A DNA stretch of 64,000 nucleotides from Oceaniferula flava (GCF_016811075.1 NZ_JAFBGL010000010.1:1-64000); one strand, 5' to 3'. Positions 40,397-50,174 are shown, numbered from the stretch's first letter. Notes: a model not told the origin generated them from the sequence alone. Made by a program: numbers and translations.

Positions 40397-41953
40397 ATGA
40401 GCGAGCCCACGCCACGAGACGAAGGGCGTTCCGCACCGCTCAGACGACGCCGGTTTTTCAAAATCGGCTACTGGCTCCTGCTGCTCACTCTGATTGGCTA
40501 TGCCGCATCAAATCTCTGGTTGAGTTCCCCATGGGGCACCGCCATGGCGGAGAGAAAGCTCAAGGAGCGGACCGGCATGGACTGGGCGGTCGATTCCATG
40601 AGCTGGTCGCCATGGAATGGATTTACTGTCAAAGGGGCCAGCATGCTGCAGCCGGATGCGCTGCGCGAAAAGCTGGACCAACCATTGCTGGAGGTGGAGG
40701 AAATCCAGATCCAGCCACATTGGGGGCCTCTCTTCCGTGGTCATGCCCGACCTCGTGAGGTGACCATGCAGCGTCCCAAGGTGATGCTTTCGGTGGAAAT
40801 GCTTGCGGCGATCGCGTCCCAGTCGAGCCCCCAGGAGGTGGTGCAGGTGCAGCCGAAAACCGAGCCTGCAACCACACCGCCGAAACCGACCGCCAAAACG
40901 CCCTCCCAGCCAAGCTCGTCACCGAAACAGCCGAAGCCGACAGTGGCGAAGAAGCCAAAGTCGAAGGAGACTCAAACGACCGCAGAGCAAGCTCGCCCGC
41001 CTGCCGGATTGCCCATCCGGGTGGTGGTCACCGACGCTCGAGTGGAGTTGGTTTCCCTTGCGAAGGGAATCGAGCTGCTCGATGTCAATGGTCTGGATCT
41101 CGACCTGCCAATTTTCGGTGAAGATGCCGAAGGCCTGGTCCGCATAGCCGAGCTCAAGGTCCCGGGAATCGAGCGTCTTGCTGGAATCGAGCAGAAAGTG
41201 GTTTGGAAGCGTCCCTACTTGGAAATTGAACCCCAAAGCATCGACCTGGGAGGTCTGAAAGTCAAAGGCCTGGCCCAGTTGAACCTGAGCGGAATGCGTC
41301 CGTTTTTGATCGATCTCTCGATGCCCCCCCAAGCCGTGGACCAGCTGCCGTGGCTGGAGCGCTTCGCTGCGGATGTGAAAGCGGAGCAGGCATCGGGTCG
41401 GCTGCAGATCACAGGTTCGGTCACCCATCCCATGTCATGGCGCGCTGGGATGGTGGCGCAGGCGAGCCAGGTGGAGTTGAAAGAACTGCATGGCAACAAT
41501 GTCATCCGCTTCGATGAAGTCTCAGTCCCTGCCATGTTTCAGCAGGGACGGTTCCGCTGGAGCTCGGTGCGTGTGATCGGTGAGGATCTTTCAGTTTTGG
41601 GAAATGGCTCAGTTTCCCTGCACGAGGGCGTGAACTCGGTCACCCGCCTGGTCGCTTCTCCCGAGCTCGCCGTGGTGCTGAAGAATGCCATGATCGGTGC
41701 CGGCATGGTGAGTCGCCGGCGCTGGTGGGAGGATCTCGATACCCCCGATCGGCAATATCGCGATATCTATGTCAGGGGGAGTTTAATCGATCCCCAAGTC
41801 GATCTCAGCGCTCAGCACACCGACGTCCCACTATGGCAGGCGCTGGCCTCCGTGATGCACTTCATCCGTGTGGAGATGAGCGAGGAGGGCGTGGAGCTGA
41901 AACCGCTTCCCAATCAAGAATTACTGAATACACGATACCATGAGAATCATTAG
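40397..41953 (+). CDS. AsmA-like membrane-anchored protein
   Basis: A 518-residue protein with one N-terminal transmembrane helix (about 21-40, YWLLLLTLIGYAASNLWL), then a stretch typical of AsmA/TamB-type envelope proteins (ERTGMDWAVDSMSWSPWNGFTVKGASM). A long Pro/Lys/Gln-rich linker occupies about residues 148-200, followed by an elongated beta-rich domain (ARVELVSLAKGIELLDVNGLDLDLPIFG...). Such proteins help transport lipids across or into the outer membrane. The similarity is by architecture, not a firm family match. Its end overlaps the rsmD start by 14 bp. Confidence 0.7.
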   Translation: MSEPTPRDEGRSAPLRRRRFFKIGYWLLLLTLIGYAASNLWLSSPWGTAMAERKLKERTGMDWAVDSMSWSPWNGFTVKGASMLQPDALREKLDQPLLEVEEIQIQPHWGPLFRGHARPREVTMQRPKVMLSVEMLAAIASQSSPQEVVQVQPKTEPATTPPKPTAKTPSQPSSSPKQPKPTVAKKPKSKETQTTAEQARPPAGLPIRVVVTDARVELVSLAKGIELLDVNGLDLDLPIFGEDAEGLVRIAELKVPGIERLAGIEQKVVWKRPYLEIEPQSIDLGGLKVKGLAQLNLSGMRPFLIDLSMPPQAVDQLPWLERFAADVKAEQASGRLQITGSVTHPMSWRAGMVAQASQVELKELHGNNVIRFDEVSVPAMFQQGRFRWSSVRVIGEDLSVLGNGSVSLHEGVNSVTRLVASPELAVVLKNAMIGAGMVSRRRWWEDLDTPDRQYRDIYVRGSLIDPQVDLSAQHTDVPLWQALASVMHFIRVEMSEEGVELKPLPNQELLNTRYHENH

Positions 41954-42485
41954 TGGCACAGCAGGCAGCCGATCCATCACCGTGCCAGGATCGGTGGCTA
42001 GACCGAGCACCGACAGACTGCGCGAAGCCTTGTTTTCCATCCTGGGGCAGCGTGTTGCAGGTGCCAGGGTCTTGGATCTTTTTGCCGGCTCCGGAGCGCT
42101 TGGGCTGGAGTGCCTGAGTCGCGGTGCCGCCAGCTGTGATTCCGTGGATGCCAGTCGTGAAGCCTTCGCCGTCATTCGGAAAAACCTCACCGCGCTGGGT
42201 CTGAAAAATGGGAAGGCAATTCACCAAGATGTTTCACGTTTCTTGCAAGGGGCAGGGGGGAAATACGATCTCGTTTTTGCCGACCCTCCTTATTACAAGA
42301 ATGCAGCCGACCGGGATTTCGTGTCCGAGCTGCTGCAGGACGAAACGCTGCCGGGGCTGATGGCTGATGACGGGCTGTTAATTGTCGAGGATCCACCTGC
42401 CAATCAGCGGGAGGATGAAAATGGGTGGAAATTGTTGGATTCTCGCCGCTACGGAGGCTGTGGGATTTTGTTTTACCAACGTTAA
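41940..42485 (+). CDS. rsmD: 16S rRNA (guanine966-N2)-methyltransferase RsmD
   Basis: A 181-residue SAM-dependent enzyme that methylates G966 of 16S rRNA. The conserved N-terminus MRIISGTAGSR is followed by RPSTDRLREALFSIL, motif I VLDLFAGSGALGLE (about residues 50-63) and the catalytic DPPY (about 115-118). Length and motif order match RsmD well. It overlaps the upstream gene by 14 bp, suggesting translational coupling. Confidence 0.95.
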   Translation: MRIISGTAGSRSITVPGSVARPSTDRLREALFSILGQRVAGARVLDLFAGSGALGLECLSRGAASCDSVDASREAFAVIRKNLTALGLKNGKAIHQDVSRFLQGAGGKYDLVFADPPYYKNAADRDFVSELLQDETLPGLMADDGLLIVEDPPANQREDENGWKLLDSRRYGGCGILFYQR

Positions 42486-42514
42486 TCATCGTCTAGTTTC
42501 CACCCGTCCTCATC

Positions 42515-43807
42515 ATGTCGCGTTCTACGGTTCTTTTTATTTATAACTGCCTCTTGCCCATTTTCTTCATTGTCGCCTTTCCGGCGTGGTTGTTGAAGAT
42601 GTGGAAGCGCGGAGGCTATGGCACAGGTTTGTTGCAGCGTTTCGGCCGATTCAAAGCCCGCGCCGATTGCGAGCCGAACCATGTGGTCTACATCCATGCC
42701 GTCAGTGTCGGTGAGGTGCTGATCGCGGTGAAGTTGATCGAGTCGTGGCTGGCCAGGCATCCCGACGATAAGCTGCTACTGGCTGCGACCACTTCCACCG
42801 GCTTGGCGGTGGCCAAGGAAAAAGCACCCGACCGCGTCCGAGTGATCTACAGCCCGCTGGACTTTGGTTTCATTCTGCGCTCGGTATTCCGCCGTTTCTC
42901 GCCTCGCCAAATCGTGTTGATCGAGGCCGAGGCTTGGCCGAATTTACTCAACACCGCCAGGCTCGCTGGCATCCCCGTGGCCATGGTGAATGCCCGCTTG
43001 TCGAAGCGATCCGAGGCACGTTTTCACAAAGTCTCAGGCCTTGTTCGTCCGCTCTTCGCGATGATCGATACCTTTGCTGTGCAGAATGAGGGAGATGCCA
43101 AACGCTTTGCTCAACTCGGAATCGATCCGGACAAATTGCATGTCACCGGTAGCATCAAGTTCGACCCCTCGGGAGGCAAAGCTCCACGGCGTCGGTCTGA
43201 ATTCCAGCAAATGCTCGATGACTTTGGCCCCGGTCGACCCGTGGTTCTCGCCGCCAGCACCCATGCGGGTGAGGAGAAATTGATTGGTCAGGCCGTCATG
43301 GAGGCTCAGCCAGACGCTTTGTTCTTGGTGGTGCCTCGGCACGCCGAACGCCGCGCCGCCGTTGCCGCCGATCTCAAATCCATTGGCTACGAGGTAATCC
43401 TGCGCAGTGATTATCATCGGCCTAACCGACCCCACAAAGCCTGCTTAGTGGCCGATACCACAGGCGAGCTTCGCGATTGGACGGCCCACGCCGACATCGT
43501 GGTGATTGGAAAAAGCTGGCTCGGTGAGGGTGGGCAGAACCCAGCCGAGGCGATTATTGCCCAGGTGCCGGTGATTTGTGGGCCCCACATGGGTAACTTT
43601 GAACCTTTGATCTCGATGCTGCGTGAGAGTCAGGGGGTGAAGGTGTTAGGCTCAGCGGATACCTTGGCCGCTGAAGTGAAATCCTTGCTCAACGATTCCG
43701 CCGCCAGAGAAAGACTTACCGGATCGGCCACAGAGGTGCTGGCTGTGCATGAAAATGCAGTGGAAAAAACCATCGATCTGGTGTATTTGAATGCTTCCGT
43801 TAGATGA
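42515..43807 (+). CDS. waaA: 3-deoxy-D-manno-octulosonic acid (Kdo) transferase
   Basis: A 430-residue inner-membrane glycosyltransferase that adds Kdo to lipid A precursor. An N-terminal membrane anchor (about 5-25, LFIYNCLLPIFFIVAFPAWLL) is followed by the glycan-transferase domain with VYIHAVSVGEVLIAVKLIE, PDRVRVIYSPLDF, EAWPNLL, LHVTGSIKFD and the C-terminal donor motif SWLGEGGQNPAEA. Presence of this gene implies an LPS-type outer membrane. Its stop overlaps the next start by ATGA. Confidence 0.94.
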   Translation: MSRSTVLFIYNCLLPIFFIVAFPAWLLKMWKRGGYGTGLLQRFGRFKARADCEPNHVVYIHAVSVGEVLIAVKLIESWLARHPDDKLLLAATTSTGLAVAKEKAPDRVRVIYSPLDFGFILRSVFRRFSPRQIVLIEAEAWPNLLNTARLAGIPVAMVNARLSKRSEARFHKVSGLVRPLFAMIDTFAVQNEGDAKRFAQLGIDPDKLHVTGSIKFDPSGGKAPRRRSEFQQMLDDFGPGRPVVLAASTHAGEEKLIGQAVMEAQPDALFLVVPRHAERRAAVAADLKSIGYEVILRSDYHRPNRPHKACLVADTTGELRDWTAHADIVVIGKSWLGEGGQNPAEAIIAQVPVICGPHMGNFEPLISMLRESQGVKVLGSADTLAAEVKSLLNDSAARERLTGSATEVLAVHENAVEKTIDLVYLNASVR

Positions 43808-45591
43808 CGGATCATGCCACAGTAGCTACGCCCATGAGTGACAACGAATCAGCCCCAGACGCAGAACCCAAAAAGCCCGCAGACACCGGGAGCAAGAAAC
43901 CTGCTAAAAAAGAACAAGCCTTGCCAGATCTCACTGCTCTGAACTTCGGTCCCGCATGGGCGAAGAAAGAGCAACAACCACGTCGTTACGATTCGGCTGA
44001 CAAGGGACAGCGGTCCAAAGGCGGTGGTCGTAAAGAAGGGGGGCGCAGTGGTGACGACCGCAAAGGCGGCGGACGCCGTGAACCTCGTGGGAAACGCGAT
44101 GATCGCCAGCAACGCGGCGGTGACCGCAGACGTGACGCACGTGGTGGCGGCGGACAAGGGCGCGAAAGACGCCAACGTCCACCCCAAGTGCAGGCTCCGG
44201 ACGGCATCAAAGCTCGGATCATGCCCATCGAGGATGGTCTCGACGCCATGGCCAAACAAATTTCCGCTACCGGAAGAACCCACTCGGTCTTCGATCTGGC
44301 CTGGTTGGTGTTAGGTGGCAACGAACGCTACAACGTTATTTTCGAAAGCGAAAAAGAGCCCCTTTACCGCAGCCGCAGTGATCATTCGGTTTGGCTCTAT
44401 CAGAAAGAGTGTCTCGATCATTTTTGGAACCAAGGTGGACTTGCCAAATACTATGAGGAAGAAGTCTCCGAAGTTGAACCACCGTCAGGGAATTTTCAAT
44501 CGGTTGCCCGCTGTGGCATCAGTCGCACCCTGATCGGCCCACCCAACCACCACGCCTATCAGCAGAACATCATGGACCTGCATCGGGAGAAATTCTCGAA
44601 TATGTCCCTTGAGAAATACAAACAACGCATCGTCATCGAGCACGGTGAAGAGGCGGTGCAGGAATGGTTGGATAGCATGACCAAACAACTGCGCTGGCGT
44701 CCGAAGGCAGAACCGACAGAAGCGGCAGCTGTAACAAAAGGTGCCGCAGAGGACACTGCCCAAGCTGAGTCGACTCCCCCCGAAGAAGCTCCTGCCGCCG
44801 AGGAACCTACCGGCGAAAGCAGCGAGAGCGAAACTCCCGCTGAAACTGCAGAAACCCCAACACCAGCCGTGGAAGAAACGGTGGCCATCCTCGACAGCCG
44901 CCGCGATGTGGAAGCGCATTTCCTCGCGCATGGCTTTGAGAAAGAATACGAAACGGGCAAGATCATGTCCGCTTCGGGGAACATTTCCGCGAAGCTGATC
45001 AGCCCCGGCTTGCTCGCCCTGCAGAAGAATACCGTCACCGAAGCCCGTCGCTACCCAGGTGAACTGGCTTCCATCCTCTGTCGCCAAATGAGCGGCAGAC
45101 ACTTGGCCGTTTTCAAATGGAAAAAACGCCTGCACTGTGGCCCGTCACGGCCCAAACAGGTCTCCAAGGATCTGGTCATGGCCGATCGCCCCACTGTTAT
45201 GTTCAAGTGGGTCACCGACACCCCAGGCGGCAATATCGATGCCATGTGGAAGAGCATTCTCCCCGAAGATATCGATGATGAAACGCGCCACCAGTGGTAT
45301 CACGATCTGCACTGGCTGATCAACGAGGGCTTTGTTCTGTTGTTCGCCGATGGCACCTTGCACGCGGCCAAAGAGCTGGACAAGCCGGCGGGTAAAAAAT
45401 CGGCGAAGAAAGCCGCCCAAAAATCCCCGCAAGAAAAGCCGGCAAAGAAAAGCCCGAAGGCAAACGAGCCACCGAAAGAGCTGACCAAAGCGATCGAAAA
45501 CGCTGATGTCGCTCCGGAGAAATCGGAACAGCCAGAAGCTCCGGCTGAACCTGCAAAACCGGACGACGACACAGCTGAGCCGAAGTCGTAA
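43804..45591 (+). CDS. RGG-rich hypothetical protein
   Basis: A 595-residue protein in three parts: an Arg/Gly-rich, basic N-terminal region (about residues 55-135, repeats such as GGRKEGGRSGDDRKGGGRR, RGKRDDRQQRGGDRRR), a conserved central domain (about 140-300, KQISATGRTHSVFDLAWLVLGGNERYNVIFE), a disordered acidic linker, and a second conserved domain (about 355-530, SILCRQMSGRHLAVFKWKKRLHC and FVLLFADGTLHAAKEL) followed by a Lys/Pro/Ala tail. RGG/RG tracts commonly bind RNA in bacterial and eukaryotic proteins, so an RNA-related role is inferred. No domain family is recognised. It overlaps waaA by 4 bp; an internal ATG at 43834 is possible. Confidence 0.75.
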   Translation: MTDHATVATPMSDNESAPDAEPKKPADTGSKKPAKKEQALPDLTALNFGPAWAKKEQQPRRYDSADKGQRSKGGGRKEGGRSGDDRKGGGRREPRGKRDDRQQRGGDRRRDARGGGGQGRERRQRPPQVQAPDGIKARIMPIEDGLDAMAKQISATGRTHSVFDLAWLVLGGNERYNVIFESEKEPLYRSRSDHSVWLYQKECLDHFWNQGGLAKYYEEEVSEVEPPSGNFQSVARCGISRTLIGPPNHHAYQQNIMDLHREKFSNMSLEKYKQRIVIEHGEEAVQEWLDSMTKQLRWRPKAEPTEAAAVTKGAAEDTAQAESTPPEEAPAAEEPTGESSESETPAETAETPTPAVEETVAILDSRRDVEAHFLAHGFEKEYETGKIMSASGNISAKLISPGLLALQKNTVTEARRYPGELASILCRQMSGRHLAVFKWKKRLHCGPSRPKQVSKDLVMADRPTVMFKWVTDTPGGNIDAMWKSILPEDIDDETRHQWYHDLHWLINEGFVLLFADGTLHAAKELDKPAGKKSAKKAAQKSPQEKPAKKSPKANEPPKELTKAIENADVAPEKSEQPEAPAEPAKPDDDTAEPKS

Positions 45592-45641
45592 CCCGGACGG
45601 CTTAGCTCGATCAGATTGACCACCGCTACCATTGATCCAAC

Positions 45642-46259
45642 GTGTCCGAGGGAACAAAGCAGAAAACCAAGCGCTATCCTGCCCGGATTTTCTGCCGGGC
45701 AACGATCGTTTGTCCTTCCTGCTTGAAACGTTTCAAGGAGCGGGCCGAGCAATGCCCCCATTGTGGGTTTGATGCACACAGCACTGTGCGGCAGTTTAAC
45801 TACACGCCACCTGTGCTGGAGTGTCTGATGGATCACGCCGGTGTGACGGATGACCAAACGCGCAGTGCGGTGATCGCAGCCAGCGACCGGGTCTCGGCCA
45901 TGTTTCCCCAGGTGAAACTGTATTTCTGCATGGTGCGCCTGGGCGAAGAAGTGAAGCTGCCAGAGTTTGGCTTCTGGATGATGAATGCCTGCATCCTGCA
46001 AGAGGGACAGACCGAGATCGACCGCGCGTGGAGCATCCTCCTGATTGTCGATGTCGAGCGCGGTATCGCATCGGTGACCCCCGGCTATGCCATCGAGGCC
46101 TTCATGGAGGATAGTGGTTGGGAAAAATTACTGACGGATATCTCCCCCCAACTCAACAACGAAGATTATCGCGAAGCTTTGTTAGGCTATGTGCAGGGAG
46201 TGGAATCATTGCTCAGCAAAGAATCACAGAAGGTCCGCAATATCATCAAGATCAAGTAA
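45642..46259 (+). CDS. Zinc-ribbon plus TPM-domain protein
   Basis: A 205-residue protein with an N-terminal C4 zinc ribbon (VCPSCLKRFKERAEQCPHCG, about residues 23-42) and a TPM (DUF477) domain (about 60-190, with MFPQVKLYFCMVRLGEEVKLPEFGFWMMN). GTG start at 45642. Directly followed, 3 bp later, by another TPM-domain gene, so the two are probably co-translated and may form a complex. TPM domains occur in chloroplast photosystem-II repair and in diverse bacterial envelope proteins; the reaction here is not known. Confidence 0.75.
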   Translation: MSEGTKQKTKRYPARIFCRATIVCPSCLKRFKERAEQCPHCGFDAHSTVRQFNYTPPVLECLMDHAGVTDDQTRSAVIAASDRVSAMFPQVKLYFCMVRLGEEVKLPEFGFWMMNACILQEGQTEIDRAWSILLIVDVERGIASVTPGYAIEAFMEDSGWEKLLTDISPQLNNEDYREALLGYVQGVESLLSKESQKVRNIIKIK

Positions 46260-46262
46260 GTT

Positions 46263-47039
46263 ATGAAACCGAGTGCATCGCGACAGCTAAGCCAGCGACT
46301 TTTCGTCTGTCTGGGGGCTTTGTTGATGCTGTTCGCTTGCGTCTCGGTGATGGCACAAGGTCCAGCCGCCGCCAAAGAGCTGCCATCGCGACCGATGGAT
46401 CATATTTTAGACGACAGCCGTTTACTCAGTGTCGATGAACGGGAGGCGTTGCAGCGCGATCTCGGTCGGCGTTTTATTGAGCAGCAGGTGGATGTTTATC
46501 TGGTTGTCGTCGATCGTGCACCAGCGATGGGCGCAAAGGCTTACGCCCGTGCATTGGGGGAAAAGTGGTCACGTGCGCCGATGTGGTGTGTGGTTTTCTA
46601 TCAGCGCGATTCGGATGCGGGAGTGTTGGCCGAGGCGGGGGGCATTGAGGTGCCGCAACCATCGATCGATCTGGCAATCGCCCAAGCGGTTCGTCGCTCC
46701 CGACGTGAAAGCGGGGAGAAAGAGATCCTTTTCACAGCATGCCGGGAATGTCCGAACGAGCTCCGCTTCCTGTTAGCCACCCATCAACGGTCGGCGGAAA
46801 AGCAAATCGAGAAACGCGGCGAACTTACCGATGCCTACCTTCACAAACGCAAGCTGATGAAACTGCTCGCCGTGGCCGCCGGCATCGGTCTGATCCTCAG
46901 CCTCATTGTGATCGTTTTCATTGTGCGCAAAATCAAATCTCGCCGGCGCAACTTCAGGTTTCCTGAAACGGTGTGGCGTGAGCGCTTTTTGGGACCTCAC
47001 AGCGGTGGCAGCGGTATCGTGGTGCACTACCGTCAATAG
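46263..47039 (+). CDS. Exported TPM-domain membrane protein
   Basis: A 258-residue protein with a signal peptide (about 10-32, RLFVCLGALLMLFACVSVMAQ), a TPM domain (about 45-170, with DDSRLLSVDEREALQRDLGRRFIEQQVDVYLVVVD), then a charged region and one C-terminal transmembrane helix (about 203-223) with a basic tail. It pairs with the preceding TPM gene. The domain probably faces the periplasm. Function unknown. Confidence 0.75.
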   Translation: MKPSASRQLSQRLFVCLGALLMLFACVSVMAQGPAAAKELPSRPMDHILDDSRLLSVDEREALQRDLGRRFIEQQVDVYLVVVDRAPAMGAKAYARALGEKWSRAPMWCVVFYQRDSDAGVLAEAGGIEVPQPSIDLAIAQAVRRSRRESGEKEILFTACRECPNELRFLLATHQRSAEKQIEKRGELTDAYLHKRKLMKLLAVAAGIGLILSLIVIVFIVRKIKSRRRNFRFPETVWRERFLGPHSGGSGIVVHYRQ

Positions 47040-47110
47040 TCCCAAATTTTGAAGTGCTGGCTTTGTGCGGCACAGGCTTCTGTGTAAGTTTGGGGCAAAG
47101 AACCCGAACT

Positions 47111-48496
47111 ATGACCGAAGCACCACTCCCCAAGGAAACCGATCTGCCTGCACGTTGGAAACGATTGGTCGAAGCGATCGAAGCTAGTGATGCCGGGGCG
47201 GCTCACGATATTCTGGCGTCTGCGACCGTCGATGATCAGCGCCGGATTGTTAGCCAGTTGAACCTGGATCGACGCGAACGGCTATGCCGACTGCTCCCCG
47301 TGGACGAGACCGCGGATCTCATCGAGAACCTCGCTGAGCCTCAGGCAGTCGAGATGTTGGAAGAGATGCAGGCCGACCTGGCGGCAGACGTGCTAGAGGA
47401 ACTGCCGGCGGATGTCAGTGGTGATTTACTCCGCGAACTGAATGATCGCAGTTCGGAGGCGATTCTCTCGGAGATCGATGACGCCGATGAGTCCATGGAC
47501 CTTCGTGAGCGTGCTGGTTATGCTAGAGATAGTGCCGGCGGTCTGATGTCGGACCAAGTGGTGTCCTTTCCCCAGGATGCCACCGTGGCGGATGTGCTGG
47601 CGGAACTGGGAAATAATGCAGGGAACTATTCCGATGATGAGGTGCAGTATTTTTATGTCACCGATCACAGCATGCAGCTCACCGGGGTGCTGGCTTTGAG
47701 AAACTTGGTGCTCGGACGCAGAGACCTGTGTATCAGTGAGCTGATGATCCCGTCGCCAGTATGCACTCGGGTGGATACTGAGCTGGAGGAACTTCAGGAT
47801 TTGTTTGAAAACAGAAATTACCTGGCATTCCCCGTGGTGGATGAAAATGGTCGACTGAAAGGTATCGTTTCTCGGGCGGCAGTGAACGAAGCTTTGTCCG
47901 AAACGCAGACAGACGATTACTTGAAGTCCCGGGGGATCGTCGGCGGGGAGGAGCTGCGGAGTATGCCATTGATCGAACGCTGCAGCAGGCGTTTGGCATG
48001 GTTGGGGCCGAACATTCTTTTGAACCTGTTAGCTGCCAGTATCATTGCCAGCTATGAGGACACGCTGCAGTCGGTGATTGCCTTGGCTGTTTTCCTTCCC
48101 ATGGTGTCGGATATGAGCGGTTGCTCGGGGAACCAGGCGGGAGCGGTGACGATCCGGGAGCTCACACTGGGGATCATCCAACCTCGCGATTACCTCCGAG
48201 TTTTCCTGAAGGAGGTCTGGTTGGGCATGAATAATGGAATGGTGTTAGGTTTTGTACTGGGAGCGATCGCTGCGGTCTGGAAAGGCAGCGTCTTTCTCGG
48301 TCTGGTCATTGGCGGAGCCTTGATGCTGAACACCATCTTCTCCGTGACCGTGGGAGGTTTGGTGCCCTTGTTGCTGAAGCGATTTAAAGTGGATCCCGCT
48401 CTGGCATCGGGACCCATCCTGACCACCTGCACCGATATGAGCGGCTTCTTCCTCGTACTCAGCCTCGCCAATCTGGCGATGACCCATCTCGTCTAA
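47111..48496 (+). CDS. mgtE: MgtE-family magnesium transporter
   Basis: A 461-residue Mg2+ channel/transporter. The cytoplasmic N domain (about 15-125, ETADLIENLAEPQAVEMLEEMQADLAADVLEELPADVSGDLLREL) is the MgtE superhelix; two CBS domains follow (about 140-265); five transmembrane helices form the C-terminal pore (about 300-461, with the family motif LPMVSDMSGCSGNQAGAVTIREL). The ATG at 47111 fits the family N-terminus better than an upstream ATG at 47054. Not in an operon; the following terminator belongs to gnd. Confidence 0.95.
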   Translation: MTEAPLPKETDLPARWKRLVEAIEASDAGAAHDILASATVDDQRRIVSQLNLDRRERLCRLLPVDETADLIENLAEPQAVEMLEEMQADLAADVLEELPADVSGDLLRELNDRSSEAILSEIDDADESMDLRERAGYARDSAGGLMSDQVVSFPQDATVADVLAELGNNAGNYSDDEVQYFYVTDHSMQLTGVLALRNLVLGRRDLCISELMIPSPVCTRVDTELEELQDLFENRNYLAFPVVDENGRLKGIVSRAAVNEALSETQTDDYLKSRGIVGGEELRSMPLIERCSRRLAWLGPNILLNLLAASIIASYEDTLQSVIALAVFLPMVSDMSGCSGNQAGAVTIRELTLGIIQPRDYLRVFLKEVWLGMNNGMVLGFVLGAIAAVWKGSVFLGLVIGGALMLNTIFSVTVGGLVPLLLKRFKVDPALASGPILTTCTDMSGFFLVLSLANLAMTHLV

Positions 48497-48534
48497 CCTG
48501 CATTTTTTCCAACGGGGAAGAGCATGACAGGGCA

Positions 48535-48574
48535 CACAAAAAAATGGCGAAGCGGACTAACCACTTCGCCATTT
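48535..48574 (-). terminator. Intrinsic terminator of gnd
   Basis: A perfect 11-bp stem AAATGGCGAAG (48542-48552)/CTTCGCCATTT (48564-48574) is followed, on the minus strand, by a T-run (the A-run at 48535-48541). It lies just past the gnd stop codon. Confidence 0.9.
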
Positions 48575-48596
48575 GTTAGAAGGTTCCTTTTCGGAA

Positions 48597-50027
48597 TTAA
48601 CCGATCAGCTCAGGCCAGTCTTCGGTGTGGAAGAACTCGCCTTCTGGCTTGTCGGTGCGCTCGTAGGTGTGTGCTCCGAAGAAGTCACGCTGGGCTTGCA
48701 GCAGGTTGGCTGGCAGGCGCTCGGCACGGTAGGCATCGTAGTATGCCAGTGATCCACCGAAGGATGGAACAGGGATGCCGTTGGTGGCGGCCAGGGCCAC
48801 TACTTCACGCCAGTCGCTCTGACCTTGGTTGAGGATCTCGGTGAAGAATGGGGCGAGCATCAGGTTGGTTGGAGGAGTGTCGGCAGTGTAGGCCTCGGTG
48901 ATGCGGTTGAGGAAACGTGCACGGATGATGCAGCCACCACGCCAGATCTTAGCGATCTCACCAAGGTTGAGGTCCCAACCTTTGTCGGCGCCGACTTTGG
49001 AAATGAGGTCGAGCCCCTGAGCGTAGGAAACGATCTTGGAAGCGTAGAGCGCGTTGCGCACTTTCTTCACCAGGTCTTCCTTGCTCATTTCGAGGTTGAA
49101 GTCCCAGTTGCTAGGTCCTTCGAGGATGCCGGATGCCACCTTGCGCTGGTCGCGCATGGAGGAGAGAATACGGGCTTCGACTGAACCAGCGATGGTGGAG
49201 AAGGGAACGGCTTGCTCCACGGAGCCCATGACAGTCCAACGGCCGGTGCCTTTTTGGCCCGCTTTGTCGACGATGAGGTCGACGATGTCTTTGCCGGTCT
49301 CAGGGTCTTTTTGTTTGAAGATGTTGGCGGTGATTTCGATCAGGAAGGACTCGAGGTCGCCCTCGTTCCAGTCAGCGAAGATATCAGCCAGTTCCTCGTT
49401 GGAGAAGCCGGCGGCTTTGAAGATGTTGTAAGCTTCGCAGATCAGCTGCATGTCACCGTATTCGATGCCGTTGTGCACCATCTTGACGAAGTGGCCTGCA
49501 CCACCTTCGCCGATGTGAACCACGCATGGTTCGCCGTCGACTTTCGCAGAGATGGATTCGAAGATGGGCTTCATCACTTCCCAGGTGGACTCAGGTCCGC
49601 CGGGCATGATGGATGGGCCTTTGAGAGCACCTTCTTCACCACCGGACACGCCGGCGCCGATGAAACGCATTCCGGCTTCCGCGCAGTATTTGTCGCGACG
49701 CTCGGTATCCGTGTAGAGCGAGTTGCCACCATCGATGATGATGTCACCTTCGTCGAGTAGTGGGATGAGTGACTCGATCACCGCATCGACAGGAGCTCCG
49801 GCCTTCACCATGATCTGGATCTTGCGTGGGCTGGCGAGGCTGTTGACGAATTCTTCGAGTGTTTCGCAGCCGACGAGTTTCTTATCGGGGTTCTCCGCGA
49901 TGAATTCCTCCATCGTGGATGTGGTGCGGTTGTAGACAGACACTTGAAAGCCGCGGCTTTCGACGTTGAGGACAAGGTTTTGTCCCATGACAGCGAGGCC
50001 AATCAGGCCAAAGTCAGATTTTTCCAT
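48597..50027 (-). CDS. gnd: 6-phosphogluconate dehydrogenase (decarboxylating)
   Basis: A 476-residue oxidative pentose-phosphate enzyme that converts 6-phosphogluconate to ribulose 5-phosphate, generating NADPH and CO2. The nucleotide site is FGLIGLAVMGQNLVLNVESRG, the substrate-site motifs GAGVSGGEEGAL and GAGHFVKMVHNGIEYGDMQL include the catalytic Lys-Asn pair, and the C-terminal all-helical tail is intact (e.g. GGCIIRARFLN). The start MEKSDFG at 50027 is preferred to an upstream codon. Full length and typical. Confidence 0.97.
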   Translation of the reverse strand: MEKSDFGLIGLAVMGQNLVLNVESRGFQVSVYNRTTSTMEEFIAENPDKKLVGCETLEEFVNSLASPRKIQIMVKAGAPVDAVIESLIPLLDEGDIIIDGGNSLYTDTERRDKYCAEAGMRFIGAGVSGGEEGALKGPSIMPGGPESTWEVMKPIFESISAKVDGEPCVVHIGEGGAGHFVKMVHNGIEYGDMQLICEAYNIFKAAGFSNEELADIFADWNEGDLESFLIEITANIFKQKDPETGKDIVDLIVDKAGQKGTGRWTVMGSVEQAVPFSTIAGSVEARILSSMRDQRKVASGILEGPSNWDFNLEMSKEDLVKKVRNALYASKIVSYAQGLDLISKVGADKGWDLNLGEIAKIWRGGCIIRARFLNRITEAYTADTPPTNLMLAPFFTEILNQGQSDWREVVALAATNGIPVPSFGGSLAYYDAYRAERLPANLLQAQRDFFGAHTYERTDKPEGEFFHTEDWPELIG

Positions 50028-50174
50028 AAATATTGAGTTGGTTGAGCGCGCATTATCCACGGGCGACGACGCGAAGCAATGCGAACTTGCGACAGATTAG
50101 GCTAGAGATTGCGCGTTTGTGGGCTAAAAAGGACAACCATAAGACCTCACTGGAGCCAAGATTGGTGGAATGTG

